64,000 bases of DNA from Zonotrichia leucophrys gambelii (taxonomy: Eukaryota; Chordata; Aves; Passeriformes; Passerellidae), in the NCBI RefSeq assembly GCF_028769735.1, contig NC_088186.1:11067001-11131000 (forward strand). Direction: 5' to 3'. A program made the position numbers and the translations under genes. Below are positions 12,549-23,151 of the stretch, piece by piece. How positions within the stretch are numbered: the stretch's first letter is position 1; every line of letters starts with the position of its first letter. The notes beneath the pieces are model-generated. The model was not told where the DNA came from. It did not search any database and saw only the letters and a list, made by a program, of their open reading frames with translations.

Positions 12549-13823
12549 TAAGTGCCCCCAAGAACCATGTGTCTCAGGAGATGGCAATTTCCTGGCACCA
12601 AAACCCTGCACTGACACTGGATTCAATCCTGGAGCTCATTCAGATGATCCAGGACAAAATAATTATGGCCCAAAGATGGGGAGGCTGGCCCAGGGCACAT
12701 AAAACCAAGGTCAGTATCTCCAACCAACTCTATCAGCACCTGCAAAGTGAAGATATGAACCCTCCAGGTGCCAGTTTTCCAGGACCAGAAGCCCCACAAG
12801 CAGCTGCCAGCACGCCAGGTCAGGGAAATGTGATGGTGTCAGTTTAGCAGAACACAGGCTGGAGCCATGGTAGTTTGGAGAACGTGTGCTCAATGGGCAC
12901 AGGGACATCAGTCAAGGGTTGCCTCAGCATGGCCTGGCAGCCTTGAGACACTGGTGCAGCCAGACATCCCTGCCTGTGGCACCAGGCGGGAATTCTCCAG
13001 CTCCACCTGTGTCCCAGCTGGTGGCCTTTTGCTCCAGGAGCACCTTTGTGCTGTCAGACACCGAGACCACAGGCTGCCTCAGAAGAGGTGCAGCATTTCC
13101 AGCAGGATAAGGACTGACAGGATGAGGCACTGGAGTGGTTAAAGGCCAAGCTACAGGAAGATAACCCAAACTGTGCAGCACAGCACCACATCCTCCAGCC
13201 CAGAGACACCTGTGGGGTGTCCCAGAGGACAATGACTATGTGTATGTTATGACCCTGCTTGAATCTCACTCAGGTTTTGAACCCTGTTTGTCACAGGCTG
13301 GGAGGGACCATGCAGAGCAGCATCTACGGTGACATCCGTGGGAAGTGGCAGTCCCCAGACCATGCTCCTGCAGTGGCCCCTGTGGTGTGGGAGTCCCAGG
13401 AGGATGCCCTTGTCTACAGAACTTTCCAAACCACTCGTGAGAGCTTTTCTTGTAGTGCTGTGCTCCCTGCAGAGGACACAGAGCACCCACACATCTTCAC
13501 TGCAAGAGCAGGAGGCTTCCTTTGCAAAGCCCCAGCTCTGGCCTCAGGAGCTCTGCCGGCAGGGCTGGCAGGGTCCCAGCCCACACAGGCACAGTCTGGG
13601 TGCCACTGAAGGCTCCTGGTGTGCGATGTGTCCGTGGGGAAAGCATGAGGCCAATCTCACGGCCACGACCCTGCTTGTGCAGCTCTCAGACCACCTGGAG
13701 GACGGAGGACAGGTGTCCCCTCCTGAGACCCCCCCGACCCCTTCCCCACCTCATCCCCACAGGGATCCCCTTTCCTGTCCCCAGAGGTGACTCTGCACAA
13801 GGGAGGCTGTTCCCAGTAGCAGC

Positions 13824-13890
13824 CACAGCCCCGGCTGGGCTCTCTGCACCCCCACAGCCCCGGCTGGGCTCCCTGCATCCCCACAGCCCC
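13824..13890. repeat. 29-bp tandem repeat, about 2.3 copies
   Basis: Units starting at 13824, 13853 and 13882 share cacagccccggctgggct. They sit at the upstream edge of the orphan CpG island. Confidence 0.75.
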
Positions 13891-14660
13891 ATCTCCGCGC
13901 TGGGGCGGGGGCACCGGCCGAGCCCCGCGTTTCCCCATCGGGGCTCCGGCAGCCGCTCTGCCCGAGGGCCGGGAGGCGAAGCGGCGGCGTGGCCAGCGGC
14001 GGAGGAAACCTGCGCGCTTCCTCCGGCTCCGGGGAGCCGAGCGGGCAGGGCGCTCTCCCTCGCACGCCTTTCGCTGCGCCTCTGCGCTGGGAAGAAAAGC
14101 TCCCGTCTTTCCCACGCTCTCCGACACATTTTAATGAATTAAGTGGGGGCACGCCCCCTTGCCGCCTGCCCCGGATCCGTCCTCCGGCTCTCCGGCTCCC
14201 TGCGAGGAGGCCTCGGGGGGTGGCTGGACTCTCGCTGGCCGGGAGGGACGGGCACGACCCGCTGCGGCTTTTTGGAAGAGGGCTGCTCCGCGCCCAGCCC
14301 AGCACGCCCAGCCCCGGGGCGGCTCCGAGCCCCCGGCGATGCCGGTGCCAGCCGGGCCCGCGGGCTGTCACGGGCTCTCACGGGGAAGTTTGGCCGTCAC
14401 GTCTCCTGAGGAGGGGAATTTGTTCCGCGCCTCTCGGCGTGACCGCTCGCTTAAGGCATCGCAGCTCCGGGGCCCTTCCCCGCCTCCCGCCACGTCTCCC
14501 CCTCGCCTCAGAAGGGAGCGGGTAAATCCCTGGGTAGGACTGCGGGTTTTGCAGGGCCCCATAAAGCGAGGGCAGGGCCTCCCAGCGCCGGCCGCGGCCC
14601 CCGACAGCCCCTTCGTGCAGGGAGCCTGGCCCGGCCGTCACACCGCTCCCGGCTCCTCTC
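13880..14660. promoter_or_regulatory. Orphan CpG island 2.7-3.5 kb upstream of NRARP
   Basis: By eye the stretch is dense in CpG, with many CGG, GCG and CCG, unlike the DNA on either side. No gene start is visible next to it. Inside it are a consensus CSL/RBPJ site in reverse (TTCCCACG, 14109-14116) and a gggggcacgccccc palindrome (about 14146-14159) of SP/KLF type. It may be a distal NRARP promoter or enhancer, or the start of a non-coding transcript. No function is shown directly. Confidence 0.5.
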
Positions 14661-15230
14661 CGGTTACAGAGCTGGGTACAAACTGGAGCTGAAACTCAGC
14701 TTTTCAAATCTTTTTATTTCCCGTTTTTTCCCTCCCTTGCTTTTTGGCTCTTTCCCATCCCTCTCTGGCCGCGTTCCCAGACCGAGTCCTGCCCCCACCT
14801 GCCAGTCCCGAACATTTGCATGGCTGGGTCCCTGCCCGCGCTCTTTTTCTCACCAATGTCACTGGCAAATGCAGATTTGCTTGCAAGGATGTAACTCTGG
14901 CCAAGCCCCAGACCGGGGAGGTGTGAGCAATTCCCACTCTCCCACGGCTCGCTCGCAGGGCTCTACACCTCGCAGAACACGGCCAGTAAAGACACAAAAT
15001 CAGCTGTCCCAGGATATTTAGGAGTAAATAGGAGAGGGCGAGCCAGGCACAGCAGAGCCCCGACACCCAGGCCATCGCACCTACGTCCGGCAAAGCTGCC
15101 GTACGACCCCACTGCTTTCCCTTTGCCAGCTTTGTGGCGATGGCTTTGCTGGGATTGGTGTCCGGGGCCGGTCACGGACTGCGGTGGCTCCGGCGCTCCC
15201 CGCACGCCGTTTGCGCCGCCGGAGCTGCCG

Positions 15231-15247
15231 TGAGTCACCGTGAGTCA
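15231..15247. promoter_or_regulatory. Two AP-1 (TGAGTCA) sites exactly 10 bp apart
   Basis: TGAGTCA occurs at 15231-15237 and again at 15241-15247, in a CpG-rich patch 2.1 kb upstream of NRARP. The match to the AP-1 heptamer is perfect in both. One helical turn of spacing places them on the same face of the DNA. Confidence 0.45.
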
Positions 15248-15694
15248 CGGCACGTCCCGCCGCGGCACCCGAGACAGGGCAGGGATCGCCGCTGGTGGCT
15301 CCGCTGACACCGTGGCTGGGGTGCTGGGGACAGAGCCACCGCCGGCCGCCCGGCTCGGGGCCCTCCGGGGACGGCACAGAGGCAGCGGCGGCGCCTGTTC
15401 GGTGTCCTGGGGCAGACCCGGCTCCTGCACGGACCCTCAGAGCTTCGGGCGCTGAGCCCATCGCAGGGCCCTGTGCTGGCCCTGCAAGGCCCCAGCGGCG
15501 CAGGGACATCCTGGCAGAAGCTGCACAGGCACAGGAGAGCAGAGGGGGGTTCTGCAGCCCCCAGCAGCAGTAACATTCCAATCCCTCTTATTCCGTGAGA
15601 ACGATGGACCGCAACACACTCACATTAGAGAGGTGTGACCGGGGCAGCTCTGGCCGGAGGAAGCCAAACAGTGAGACAGAGACCAGACAGATGG

Positions 15695-15900
15695 AATTGG
15701 GATAGAGATTGGGATGAGAGGGCCACGGGTGAGAAGATGGGGATGGGTGGATGGGGATTGGATGGGGCTGGGGATGGAGATGGGGATGGGGGTGTGCATG
15801 GCCATAGGATGAGGGTGGAGACAAGGACAGGATGGAGATGAAGAGATGGGAACGGAGATGGGGATGGATGTGAAGATGGGAATGGGGATAGGGATGAGAA
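15695..15900. repeat. Degenerate GATGGG-type low-complexity repeat
   Basis: The purine-rich strand repeats gatggggatgg, gatggagatgg and related 5-7-mers. It is an imperfect simple repeat with no coding potential. Confidence 0.75.
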
Positions 15901-16343
15901 GAACTAGCTGCAGAAATTGACTTAGAAAAGCAGACCCCTTATGGGAGGAGAATGAGGAGCTGCTTCAACAACTCCTTACAGCCTAAATCCAGGTGGGATG
16001 AGAAGGACCCAGATGGGGCAGGAGTGTTCCCAGACTACTCCAGCTGCTGGGAAAAGCCACGGGAACAGGCGGTGGGGCAAGTCACACTCGGAGCTCAAGG
16101 CCACTATCCTCCAGCTGTGCAACAGACACTCCGTGATGGCACATTTCATCTGCTGGGGCTGAATTTAGCAGTAGGCCGATTTCTCCCTTTCCCTTCCCAA
16201 AAGGACACGCCAGCAGTGCCAGGTGACAGCAGCTTGCCACCCAGCTGCCCCGGCGCGGCTGCTGTCACCTCGGTTTATGACACGCTCCTTCCTCTCTCCC
16301 CGCACCTCCCGCCCTCTCCTGCTGACCAAATGCCCAGCAGGCG

Positions 16344-16375
16344 GTGGGAGCGGGCCCGGGAGCGCCGCTTCCCAC
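16344..16375. promoter_or_regulatory. Candidate head-to-head CSL/RBPJ paired site upstream of NRARP
   Basis: GTGGGAG at 16344-16350 faces TTCCCAC at 16369-16375 with an 18-bp spacer. Head-to-head CSL sites about 16 bp apart bind dimeric Notch transcription complexes in known Notch targets. One half is a perfect GTGGGAA in reverse and the other ends in G instead of A, so it is a weaker match. NRARP is a known direct Notch target, which makes the site plausible. Confidence 0.4.
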
Positions 16376-16869
16376 CTGGACCCGCCGTTTGCTCCCGGGG
16401 ACCAAACGGGAACAGGAGGAGGGTTGGGGGCGGGGGAGGCCAAGAGAGCCCCTCCAGAGGGTCCCCTCAGCATCGTTTTTGGTTGATGCACTGCTTTCGG
16501 TATTTTTTCCCCGACCTTTCCGCTTCCCTGTGGTGTCCACAGCTCCCAGCACTCCCGCACCAGGAACATGCTCATCGGCTGGCTGATGAAGCTCCAGGGC
16601 TGGCAGTAAATGGTGGGGGCTGCATCTTTTCCGCCTTAAATCAATCTCACCCGTGGGTCCCTGAAAGCCGGTGCAGCCCTCCCTGGGAGCCTGCAGAGGC
16701 GCTGGACCCCGCGAGCTGAACGCCCTGTTCTGCTCTGTGACCCATCCCTGTTGGCTCACGGGGACACAAGCCCGCAGCAACGCGGTGTCACCCCACATCG
16801 GGGGTAGCCGCAGCCCCTTGGTGACCGTCATTCTTGCGGGTCCCTACTTGGGACCCCCCTCTTGGGGGG

Positions 16870-16921
16870 CCCGAGCCGAGCCGAGCCGAGCGGAGCCGAG
16901 CCGAGCCGAGCCGAGCCGAGC
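16870..16921. repeat. (GAGCC)n pentanucleotide repeat at the NRARP CpG island edge
   Basis: About ten GAGCC/GAGCG pentamers in tandem lie about 200 bp upstream of the NRARP TATA-like box. They create long spurious open frames in several phases. Confidence 0.9.
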
Positions 16922-17115
16922 GGGGCCGGGCCGGCCGGGCAAAGCCGGGGCGGGAGCGCCCCCCATCGCCCCCTCCCTCCCTCGCAGCGCCCGCGCCCGT
17001 CCCGCTCACCCCGTGGAGGGGGCGTGGCCTCCTCGTTCTGCCCCGCCTCCGCGCTCGTTCGGGCCAGTAGGCGCTCGGCTCGCGGCCCCGCCCCCGCGGC
17101 GCGTCACGGCCGTGC

Positions 17116-17136
17116 CATTGTTATGCAAATAAAAGG
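17116..17136 (+). promoter_or_regulatory. NRARP: NRARP core promoter: SOX-OCT composite overlapping a TATA-like box
   Basis: CATTGTTATGCAAAT at 17116-17130 joins a SOX site (CATTGTT) directly to an octamer (ATGCAAAT) with no spacer. This is the classical arrangement bound by SOX2 with a POU factor. The octamer runs into AATAAAAG at 17128-17135, a TATA-like sequence. A start of transcription near 17155-17165 would follow, giving a 5' UTR of about 190 bp. It sits in the NRARP CpG island (about 16850-17870). Confidence 0.6.
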
Positions 17137-17292
17137 GCGGGTAAAAGGCGCGCGCGGGCCGGGGCGCTGCAGAGCTGCGGGGCGCGGGCAGCGGAGCAGC
17201 GAGCGCAGAGCGGCGGGGCCGGGGCGCGGCGGCAGCGGCGGCACCACAGCCCAGCCCCGGCAGCGGCCGCAGCACCGCCCGCCCGCCGCCGC

Positions 17293-17355
17293 ATGCCCGG
17301 GCGGGCGCCGCCGTTGCCGTCCATGCGGGGCGGCGGGGCCGAGGCGGCGGCATGA
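17293..17355 (+). CDS. Possible NRARP uORF of 20 codons overlapping the main start
   Basis: An ATG at 17293 opens a frame of 20 codons (MPGRAPPLPS...), with a second in-frame ATG at 17323. It ends at TGA 17353-17355, so its stop shares bases with the main ATG at 17352 in the sequence ATGA. Both upstream ATGs have weak context (C or T at -3), while the main ATG has G at -3. If the transcript starts near 17155 this uORF is in the mRNA and could damp translation or allow reinitiation. It is inferred and not a known gene. Confidence 0.4.
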   Translation: MPGRAPPLPSMRGGGAEAAA

Positions 17356-17705
17356 GCCAGAGCGAGGTGTCGCCGTGCGCGGCGCCGCCGCCGCCCCCCA
17401 GCCAGCGGGTGTTCCAGGAGGCGGTGCGGCGCGGCAACACCAAGGAGCTGCAGTCGCTGCTGCAGAACATGACGAACTGCGAGTTCAACGTCAACTCCTT
17501 CGGGCCCGAGGGCCAGACGGCGCTGCACCAGTCCGTCATCGACGGTAACCTCGAGCTCGTCAAGCTCCTGGTCAAGTTCGGCGCCGACATCCGCCTGGCC
17601 AACCGCGACGGCTGGAGCGCCCTGCACATCGCCGCCTTCGGGGGCCACCAGGACATCGTCCTCTACCTGATCACCAAGGCCAAATACTCCGCCGGCGCAC
17701 GGTGA
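17352..17705 (+). CDS. NRARP: NRARP, Notch-regulated ankyrin repeat protein
   Basis: This single-exon gene has 117 codons against 114 in the human protein. The N-terminus is short and variable (MSQSEVSPCAAPPPPPSQ). Then comes the near-invariant core: RVFQEAVRRGNTKELQSLL, NMTNCEFNVNSFGPEGQTAL, two ankyrin repeats (roughly residues 50-82 GQTALHQSVIDGNLELVKLL and 83-113 DGWSALHIAAFGGHQDIVLY), and a C-terminal tail ending GAR. The family is induced by Notch. It limits Notch signalling by binding the NICD-RBPJ complex and promoting NICD loss, and it stabilises LEF1 in Wnt signalling. The start is chosen because it gives the family N-terminus MSQ and has good context. The proline run is slightly longer than in mammals. 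No break is seen. Confidence 0.98.
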   Translation: MSQSEVSPCAAPPPPPSQRVFQEAVRRGNTKELQSLLQNMTNCEFNVNSFGPEGQTALHQSVIDGNLELVKLLVKFGADIRLANRDGWSALHIAAFGGHQDIVLYLITKAKYSAGAR

Positions 17706-20600
17706 TGCCGGGGCTGCCCCCGCTGCGCTCGCCCGCCGCTGCCGGGACCGCCCGCCCGGCGATGCCGGCTCTCCCCCAGCCCGCGCTGCCCCGGCCATGC
17801 CGGGCACTCTCTCCGCTCCCCCGGCCGCCAGAGCTGCTCCCGCCCCCGCCCGGGGCGGGTTTGGCGAAGATTTGGGGCCCCACGCAGAACACGCCACATT
17901 TTTAAGTTTTTTGGTTGTTTGTTTGTTTATTTTTTTTTAATCTTCCAAGGGTTGTTTCCTACTGTAACGTGGGTTTTTTCCTCCATCTACCTCGGCTGCA
18001 CTCACAGTATTCACGATTTCAGTTTGACATCTGGGCAGATGCTTTAACACCCCCCGCCCCGTTCCCTCTCCGCTAATATTTAATCCCCCTCCCAGCCCTC
18101 CTTGTTCCCGACCCTCCCATTTAAAGTGTTCTGGCTCAGAAACTAATTCATTTCAACGCCCCCCAAAGCCCCCCCGCAGACCCCCGCTGCTGCTGGGGTC
18201 CCCTCTCCGGTGCCAGCCCCGGGCCCGATGCCCCGTCCATGGGCCGCGGCTTCCTGGCGAGGAGGAGCAGGAAAGCCTTCTTCCTCTCCAAGGTTTTCCC
18301 AGCGTTTCCCACCGCTGACTTTTTTTTTGTCGAGGCGACTCCGTTGGAATATGACAGACGTGGTTTTCTCACCCCGATTGCTCCTGGGTTTGGTTGATTT
18401 TGCGTTGGGTTTTCTGCTTTGGTTCTTCATTGGGTGTCCGAAGTCTGCATCCTCACCCACTCCACGAATCCGTTTAGCACACGTGAGATCCCAGGAAAAG
18501 ACATTGAGTCCTTGTGGTTTTGTGTGTAAAGGGGGATTAGCAAATCCTGGACTGTTTTTTTTCCTTTAAAAAAAAAAACAAAGTGAAATAAACTCTAGAG
18601 GCAGAGGATTTGCTTTTGCACAGAAAAGGGGCGCGAGCGCTCTCTGCTGCCTACAGAGATGCTGGAAAACTACTGAAAAGAGTTTGGGAACTTTTATTTT
18701 TTTCTTTTGGTGAAACTTGGATAACACTTCTCAATGCAGAACGATTCACTTGATGTACGTATACTCACCCGCCTTTTATAGGAGATATATATCCCACCGT
18801 ATATATCTTTATAAAGGAAAGGGAGAAAGCAGAGCGAGCCACCCGAAGGTGCATTTTGAAGTGACTGCACGTATAATTGCAAATGCTGCTTTTTTATTGC
18901 TATGGCACAAGAACATCCATTTGGAAAATGCGGAAAAGTTCAGAAGTCTCCTTTCTCCTGCTGGTCTTTCAGCCCTCTTCTCGCCTGCACTAAAGCCATC
19001 CGTGTCACTGCCATCTCCCTGCTTTTTCCTCTCTTGCTCCCTGCATCCAAACCATTCTGATTAAAAAAGAGAAAAGAAAATAGTTACTTGCTGGTTTATT
19101 GGGGTTGTGTCTTACCTATTTATCATGTCTGTATATATTTGTGGGTGAAGATTGTGAGCCTGGTTTTGTTTGAAGCTGATGGTGAGTGTTTCATAAATAT
19201 GGTTTGGGATATATGCCTCTTTTTTTTGTTCATTTTTTCTTTTCCTAGTCTTAAAACTAAAAAAAAAAAAGAAAACAAAAAAAATAGAGTCTGCCCTGAT
19301 TATTTCCCATTGCACTGAATATTCTGCTTTGTCTCTGATAATTTCACCTGCAGTTGTTTGTGGTTTTTTGAGTTTTTCATTCGTTTTTGTTCTTTTTCCA
19401 CTTCAACAATTTGAGATGATTTTAAAAGCTCTAGATTTAAAGAAGAAAAAAAGCCCTGTCAAAAGTGTCTACTGTTATTGCTGTAATTTGCAAGGAACTG
19501 CTTGGCCGAAGTCTTTCTGTGAGCATGGAAGGGGTGTCCAGCACTTCCACTGGTGCTTCTGTGCGGTAGTTACGGGGTGGGAACAGGACCTTTCCTAGTG
19601 AGGTTTTATCGTTGTTACCAGATGGTTGCACATTATTTTTTTTTACGTAAATGGATTTGCCACAATGAAATGTCATAACATTTATGACATGATATTAAAA
19701 AGTGTATTGTAAAGCCAAGTTCTAGATGGATTTTTAAAAAGAAATCTTGGTTATAAACCCAGTCTAAAGGGAGCTCTGTCCAGTGTTGTAAAGACAACAT
19801 GATGTAACCCATATTTATATTTTTATAAAATACCTATTAAGACTGTGAATCTCCTGTGTGAATTGCTGGGTGAGTTGTTTAAGAAAAGTATTGTTCCTTT
19901 TCAGCCTCCTGGAGCTTTAGACACGCTGAGATTTTTGGGAAACTGTACGTCGGGGAAGGGGGTTTGCTCTGAAATTGTGAGTTGATGTATTTTTACATCC
20001 CTTTGTATTTTACTGAAAAGCTGCTGCCCTTCCTAGTCCCTAGAGTTTCAATTTTCTATGCAACCCCCACACCCCCGTCTCTCTTGATCCTGAGAAGTAA
20101 AAGGGATGCAGATTGATTCAAATTGAAATGAGGGTCCCCCCACCCCCCTTGTTGGCTCATCGTGCTGCTGACCCTTCACGCCAAAACGGGGAGTACAAGG
20201 AAAAAAAAAAAAGAGGCAGGTGGGGGAGGCTGTTTTGTGCATGACTGGTTGCCTTCCAGCAGTCATCTTTTTAATTATTATTGTTATTTTTGTAAGAAGA
20301 ATATATTGATAATGTCAGTGAAATAAGCAGACATTGAAGCTGATGCACAGATTGCTCCAGAAAGGAGTTTTTCTGTAGATTTTTCTTTAGATGCAAATAC
20401 CTTTTTTAATTATGTTAATTAATGTTAAGAATTTTTAGGCTTATATTGAAGCTGTATGTGGGTCACTATATGATCATTTCTAACTGGATAAAGTCTGTAC
20501 AGTACAGCATATTCCTGAGTGTATGATATAGACGTGTAGCCCCAGAGTGCGAAATTTATAAATAAATTTTTCATTGATCTTTTTATAAAAAAAAAAAAAA
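17706..20600 (+). other. NRARP: NRARP 3' UTR
   Basis: After the TGA, GC-rich sequence gives way near 17900 to a long A/T-rich tract typical of the NRARP 3' UTR, with no genes. It contains ATTTA-type elements, a Pumilio-type TGTATATA at 19130-19137, a U-rich/A-rich pair at 19218-19286, and internal hexamers such as AATAAA at 18587-18592 that could give shorter mRNAs. The full transcript would be about 3.4 kb. Confidence 0.8.
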
Positions 20601-20601
20601 A
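20561..20601 (+). terminator. NRARP: NRARP distal polyadenylation signal
   Basis: AATAAA at 20561-20566 is followed 20 bp later by a genomic A-run (20587-20601) and then a GT-rich stretch (ggctgttttgtttgttctttt). This is the layout of a strong poly(A) site, and AT-rich UTR composition ends here abruptly. Confidence 0.75.
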
Positions 20602-23151
20602 GGCTGTTTTGTTTGTTCTTTTCCACGTGGTTTTTGGTCATGCTGGGTGTTTGCTGTTGTGGGGGATGGCTGGCTGGGACCCCAGGTGTCTCTTCTGGTG
20701 TCAAACCTGCAGCTGTTGAGGGTTTGGAGGCACCCCTGGAGGCTGGGCTGGGTTTGGAGGGAGGTGTGGCTCCTCCCCACAGGCTGGAGGGAGTCCCCTG
20801 GGCTCAGGGCTGTCCTGGTTTGCCCCATCCCATCCCAGCTGCTAGGGGGGAGATGACTCAGACCGAACCCTGGTGCTGGATGGGCATGTGCTGTTCGAGA
20901 TGTTCCTACAAAAGCTCCTTGTCCCCAGGGAGTGAGGGGAGAGCTCACAGCCCATCCTGGGATGGGGGATTTGGGGTGCATTTTTGGGGCTGCAGCCCCA
21001 GCCTGTATGGCTGAGCACCCCACAGCTCCCTGTGAACATTCTCAGCTTTTTGATTCCAGCCTGGGCACCTCAGGCTGTGGGGATGGGATCAGTGATGTCT
21101 TCAGGGCCCCAAGGAAGGAGCAGAGGGTGAGGTCAGCGTGGCCCCTCCATCCCCAGAAGCATCTGTGTCCTCTGGCATGACTCAGAGCAGGGCTGTGCCC
21201 CTCTCAGGAGGCCTTCCCAGCAGGGCAGAGGAGAAGGGCAGGGCAGAGGAGAAGGGCAGAGGCAGCCCCGGACCTGCACGGCCGGGCCCTGCCCGAGGCC
21301 GGGCCTTTGAGGGCACCATGCAGGCAAGCCTCCCTCGCTGGCACTGCTGGGAGGCCGGATGAGGCTCTTTATCAATGATTCTGCCAGCTCTGCAAATGCC
21401 TAAATCCCAGGGAAATTTGTGCTGTGCTCAGTTTGGCTCTGGGTGTGGGTTCCCAGGGATGCAAGGAGTGGCATCCTGCAAACACAGTGTGTGGGGGGGG
21501 GAAACCTGGAGAAAAGGCTCAGTGTGACCTTTCCAGGTTGGCCAAACTCCACTCCAATGTGCCAAGCCCTGTGCCATCTGCTGCCAGCACGGGCCAGTGC
21601 CTGGCACAGACACAGCTGGTGTCCCCAGGTGCCCTGGGGACATGCAACCACCCAGGCAGCAGTCCAGTGTAGATAATACAGGCACCAAGTGACCCAGATG
21701 GACTGAGCACGAGAAAAGAGATTATGCCAAAACCATCAGTCACAACCACTGGAGGTCCTGGAGTTCCTCCACCCAAGGTCCTGTGGCAGCTGCTGACTCC
21801 GAATCTGTTGGGAGTGTGGGGTGAGCACCACTACCCTCCCCAGGTGTGGCACTGTGTGACATTGACCACCAGCCTCTGCCACCAAACCTCACAGTGGCTG
21901 TGTTCCCCAGGGCACGCGTGGTTGCACCTGCGGGTGGAAATAATCCCAGCCTCATTCCTTTGCACTTGGAATGCTGCAAAACCTTGTCCTGGCACCTGCC
22001 TTGGGATTTCACAGAGCTGGGTTCACATGGCTCAGCTCAGCCCTGCAACTTCTGATCTTCACCTTGTCCCAGGGCCCCAGAGAGCTGGGCTGGGCCAGCC
22101 ACCACCTCAAGAACGGGTTTTTCTGGAGGAAGGCAGCATTGCTGTGTGTGGCTCCTCTCCCTGCTGTGGATGGGGTGGGCTGGGGTCTCCAGCAGCCCCT
22201 TATTTGGGCACTCCCCTGGAGCCAAGCCCAGCAAAGCCCCTCTGTGTCCCCACATGTGATGGCCCCAGCAGTGGAAATGTGCTGAGGGCACAGCTGAACC
22301 CCAACCCCATGGCAGCAGCTGCCCTGGTGCCAGGCTCCTCCCAAGGCCCATGGCCGCCCCACTTTGCAGCTTTCCTCTACAGAAACCCCATCCAAGGAAT
22401 CTAGGAACTTCAAATATTTGATTTTTTTTACCCTCTTGTTCTTTCCCTTTTCTATTTTTGTTCCAATAACACAAAAATATTGGATGGTTTGGTGGTGTAA
22501 GCACATTCTTCTGGCATTTTTGCCTGTCCCTGGCTGCGTGTCATTGTCCATCGGCTGCATTACGTAGGTGCTGTTGTTCCAAGAGAAACCAAAGCAAGAA
22601 TTTGAACTTTCAAGTGCTTCCTGCCATTGTCTTTTGCTTTTGTTTGTGCTGCTGACTCCAAACCAGATGGATCGGGCTCCCCTCGGGCTGGGGGGCAATG
22701 GGAAGTCAACACAGCCCAGCGAGGTTTGACAGCTTTGTCTTCTCTTCTGTTGCCCTTCATCCGTCAAGCCCGGCCATCGGCACAGAATCGGCCGTCACAT
22801 ATGGATGTGGGGGAGGAGGTGGGATTTTATTTGAATTTCAGGGAGCTTAACACAGGGAGTAAGTAATGAATGAGAAAGAAAGACAGCGAGCGGGCAAGCA
22901 AGAGGGGACAGGCTGTAATCAAAATTCAGGACATTTTAAATAGATGCTTTGTTGGGCATTTGTATGACTATGATAATGCCGCAGCCCAACGGCCCAAAGA
23001 GGAGTTACCTTTTTTAACAAAAAAGAATCACAATCAACTTCTGTTCGGTGTCGGCGAGGAGCCGGTGGCTCAGGCTGCCTAGCCAGGCTGGCCTCATTTC
23101 CAAACATCAGAATGTTTTGCCTCTTATCAAGGCATTCTGGGCTCCATCCCT
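20602..23151. other. Intergenic DNA downstream of NRARP
   Basis: It is GC-rich and no gene is recognised on either strand. There is a short duplicated 16-mer near 21225-21257. At about 22780-23070 a block of moderate GC with TAAT, ATTTTAAATAGATG and a run of A/T-rich words resembles a conserved non-coding element. Confidence 0.5.

Larger units (their letters stand above)
12549..16850. other. NRARP upstream region
   Basis: No gene is recognised. The stretch holds an orphan CpG island (about 13880-14660), a 29-bp tandem duplication (13824-13890), a GATGGG-type degenerate repeat (about 15695-15900), a pair of AP-1-type sites (15231-15247) and CSL-like sites (14109-14116 and 16344-16375). It is the likely place for distal NRARP control, by position only. 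Confidence 0.5.

Noticed and set aside
16223..17132. Open frames with SRAEPSRAEP repeats upstream of NRARP
   Set aside because: They are translations of the GAGCC pentanucleotide repeat and upstream of the inferred transcription start.
17121..17897. 258-codon reverse-strand open frame over NRARP
   Set aside because: GC-rich CpG-island DNA suppresses stop codons; it is antisense to a conserved coding exon and has no domain features.
21724..22404. 226-codon forward open frame between NRARP and AMBP
   Set aside because: No recognisable domain, no CpG-island start, no splice structure; codon content follows local composition.
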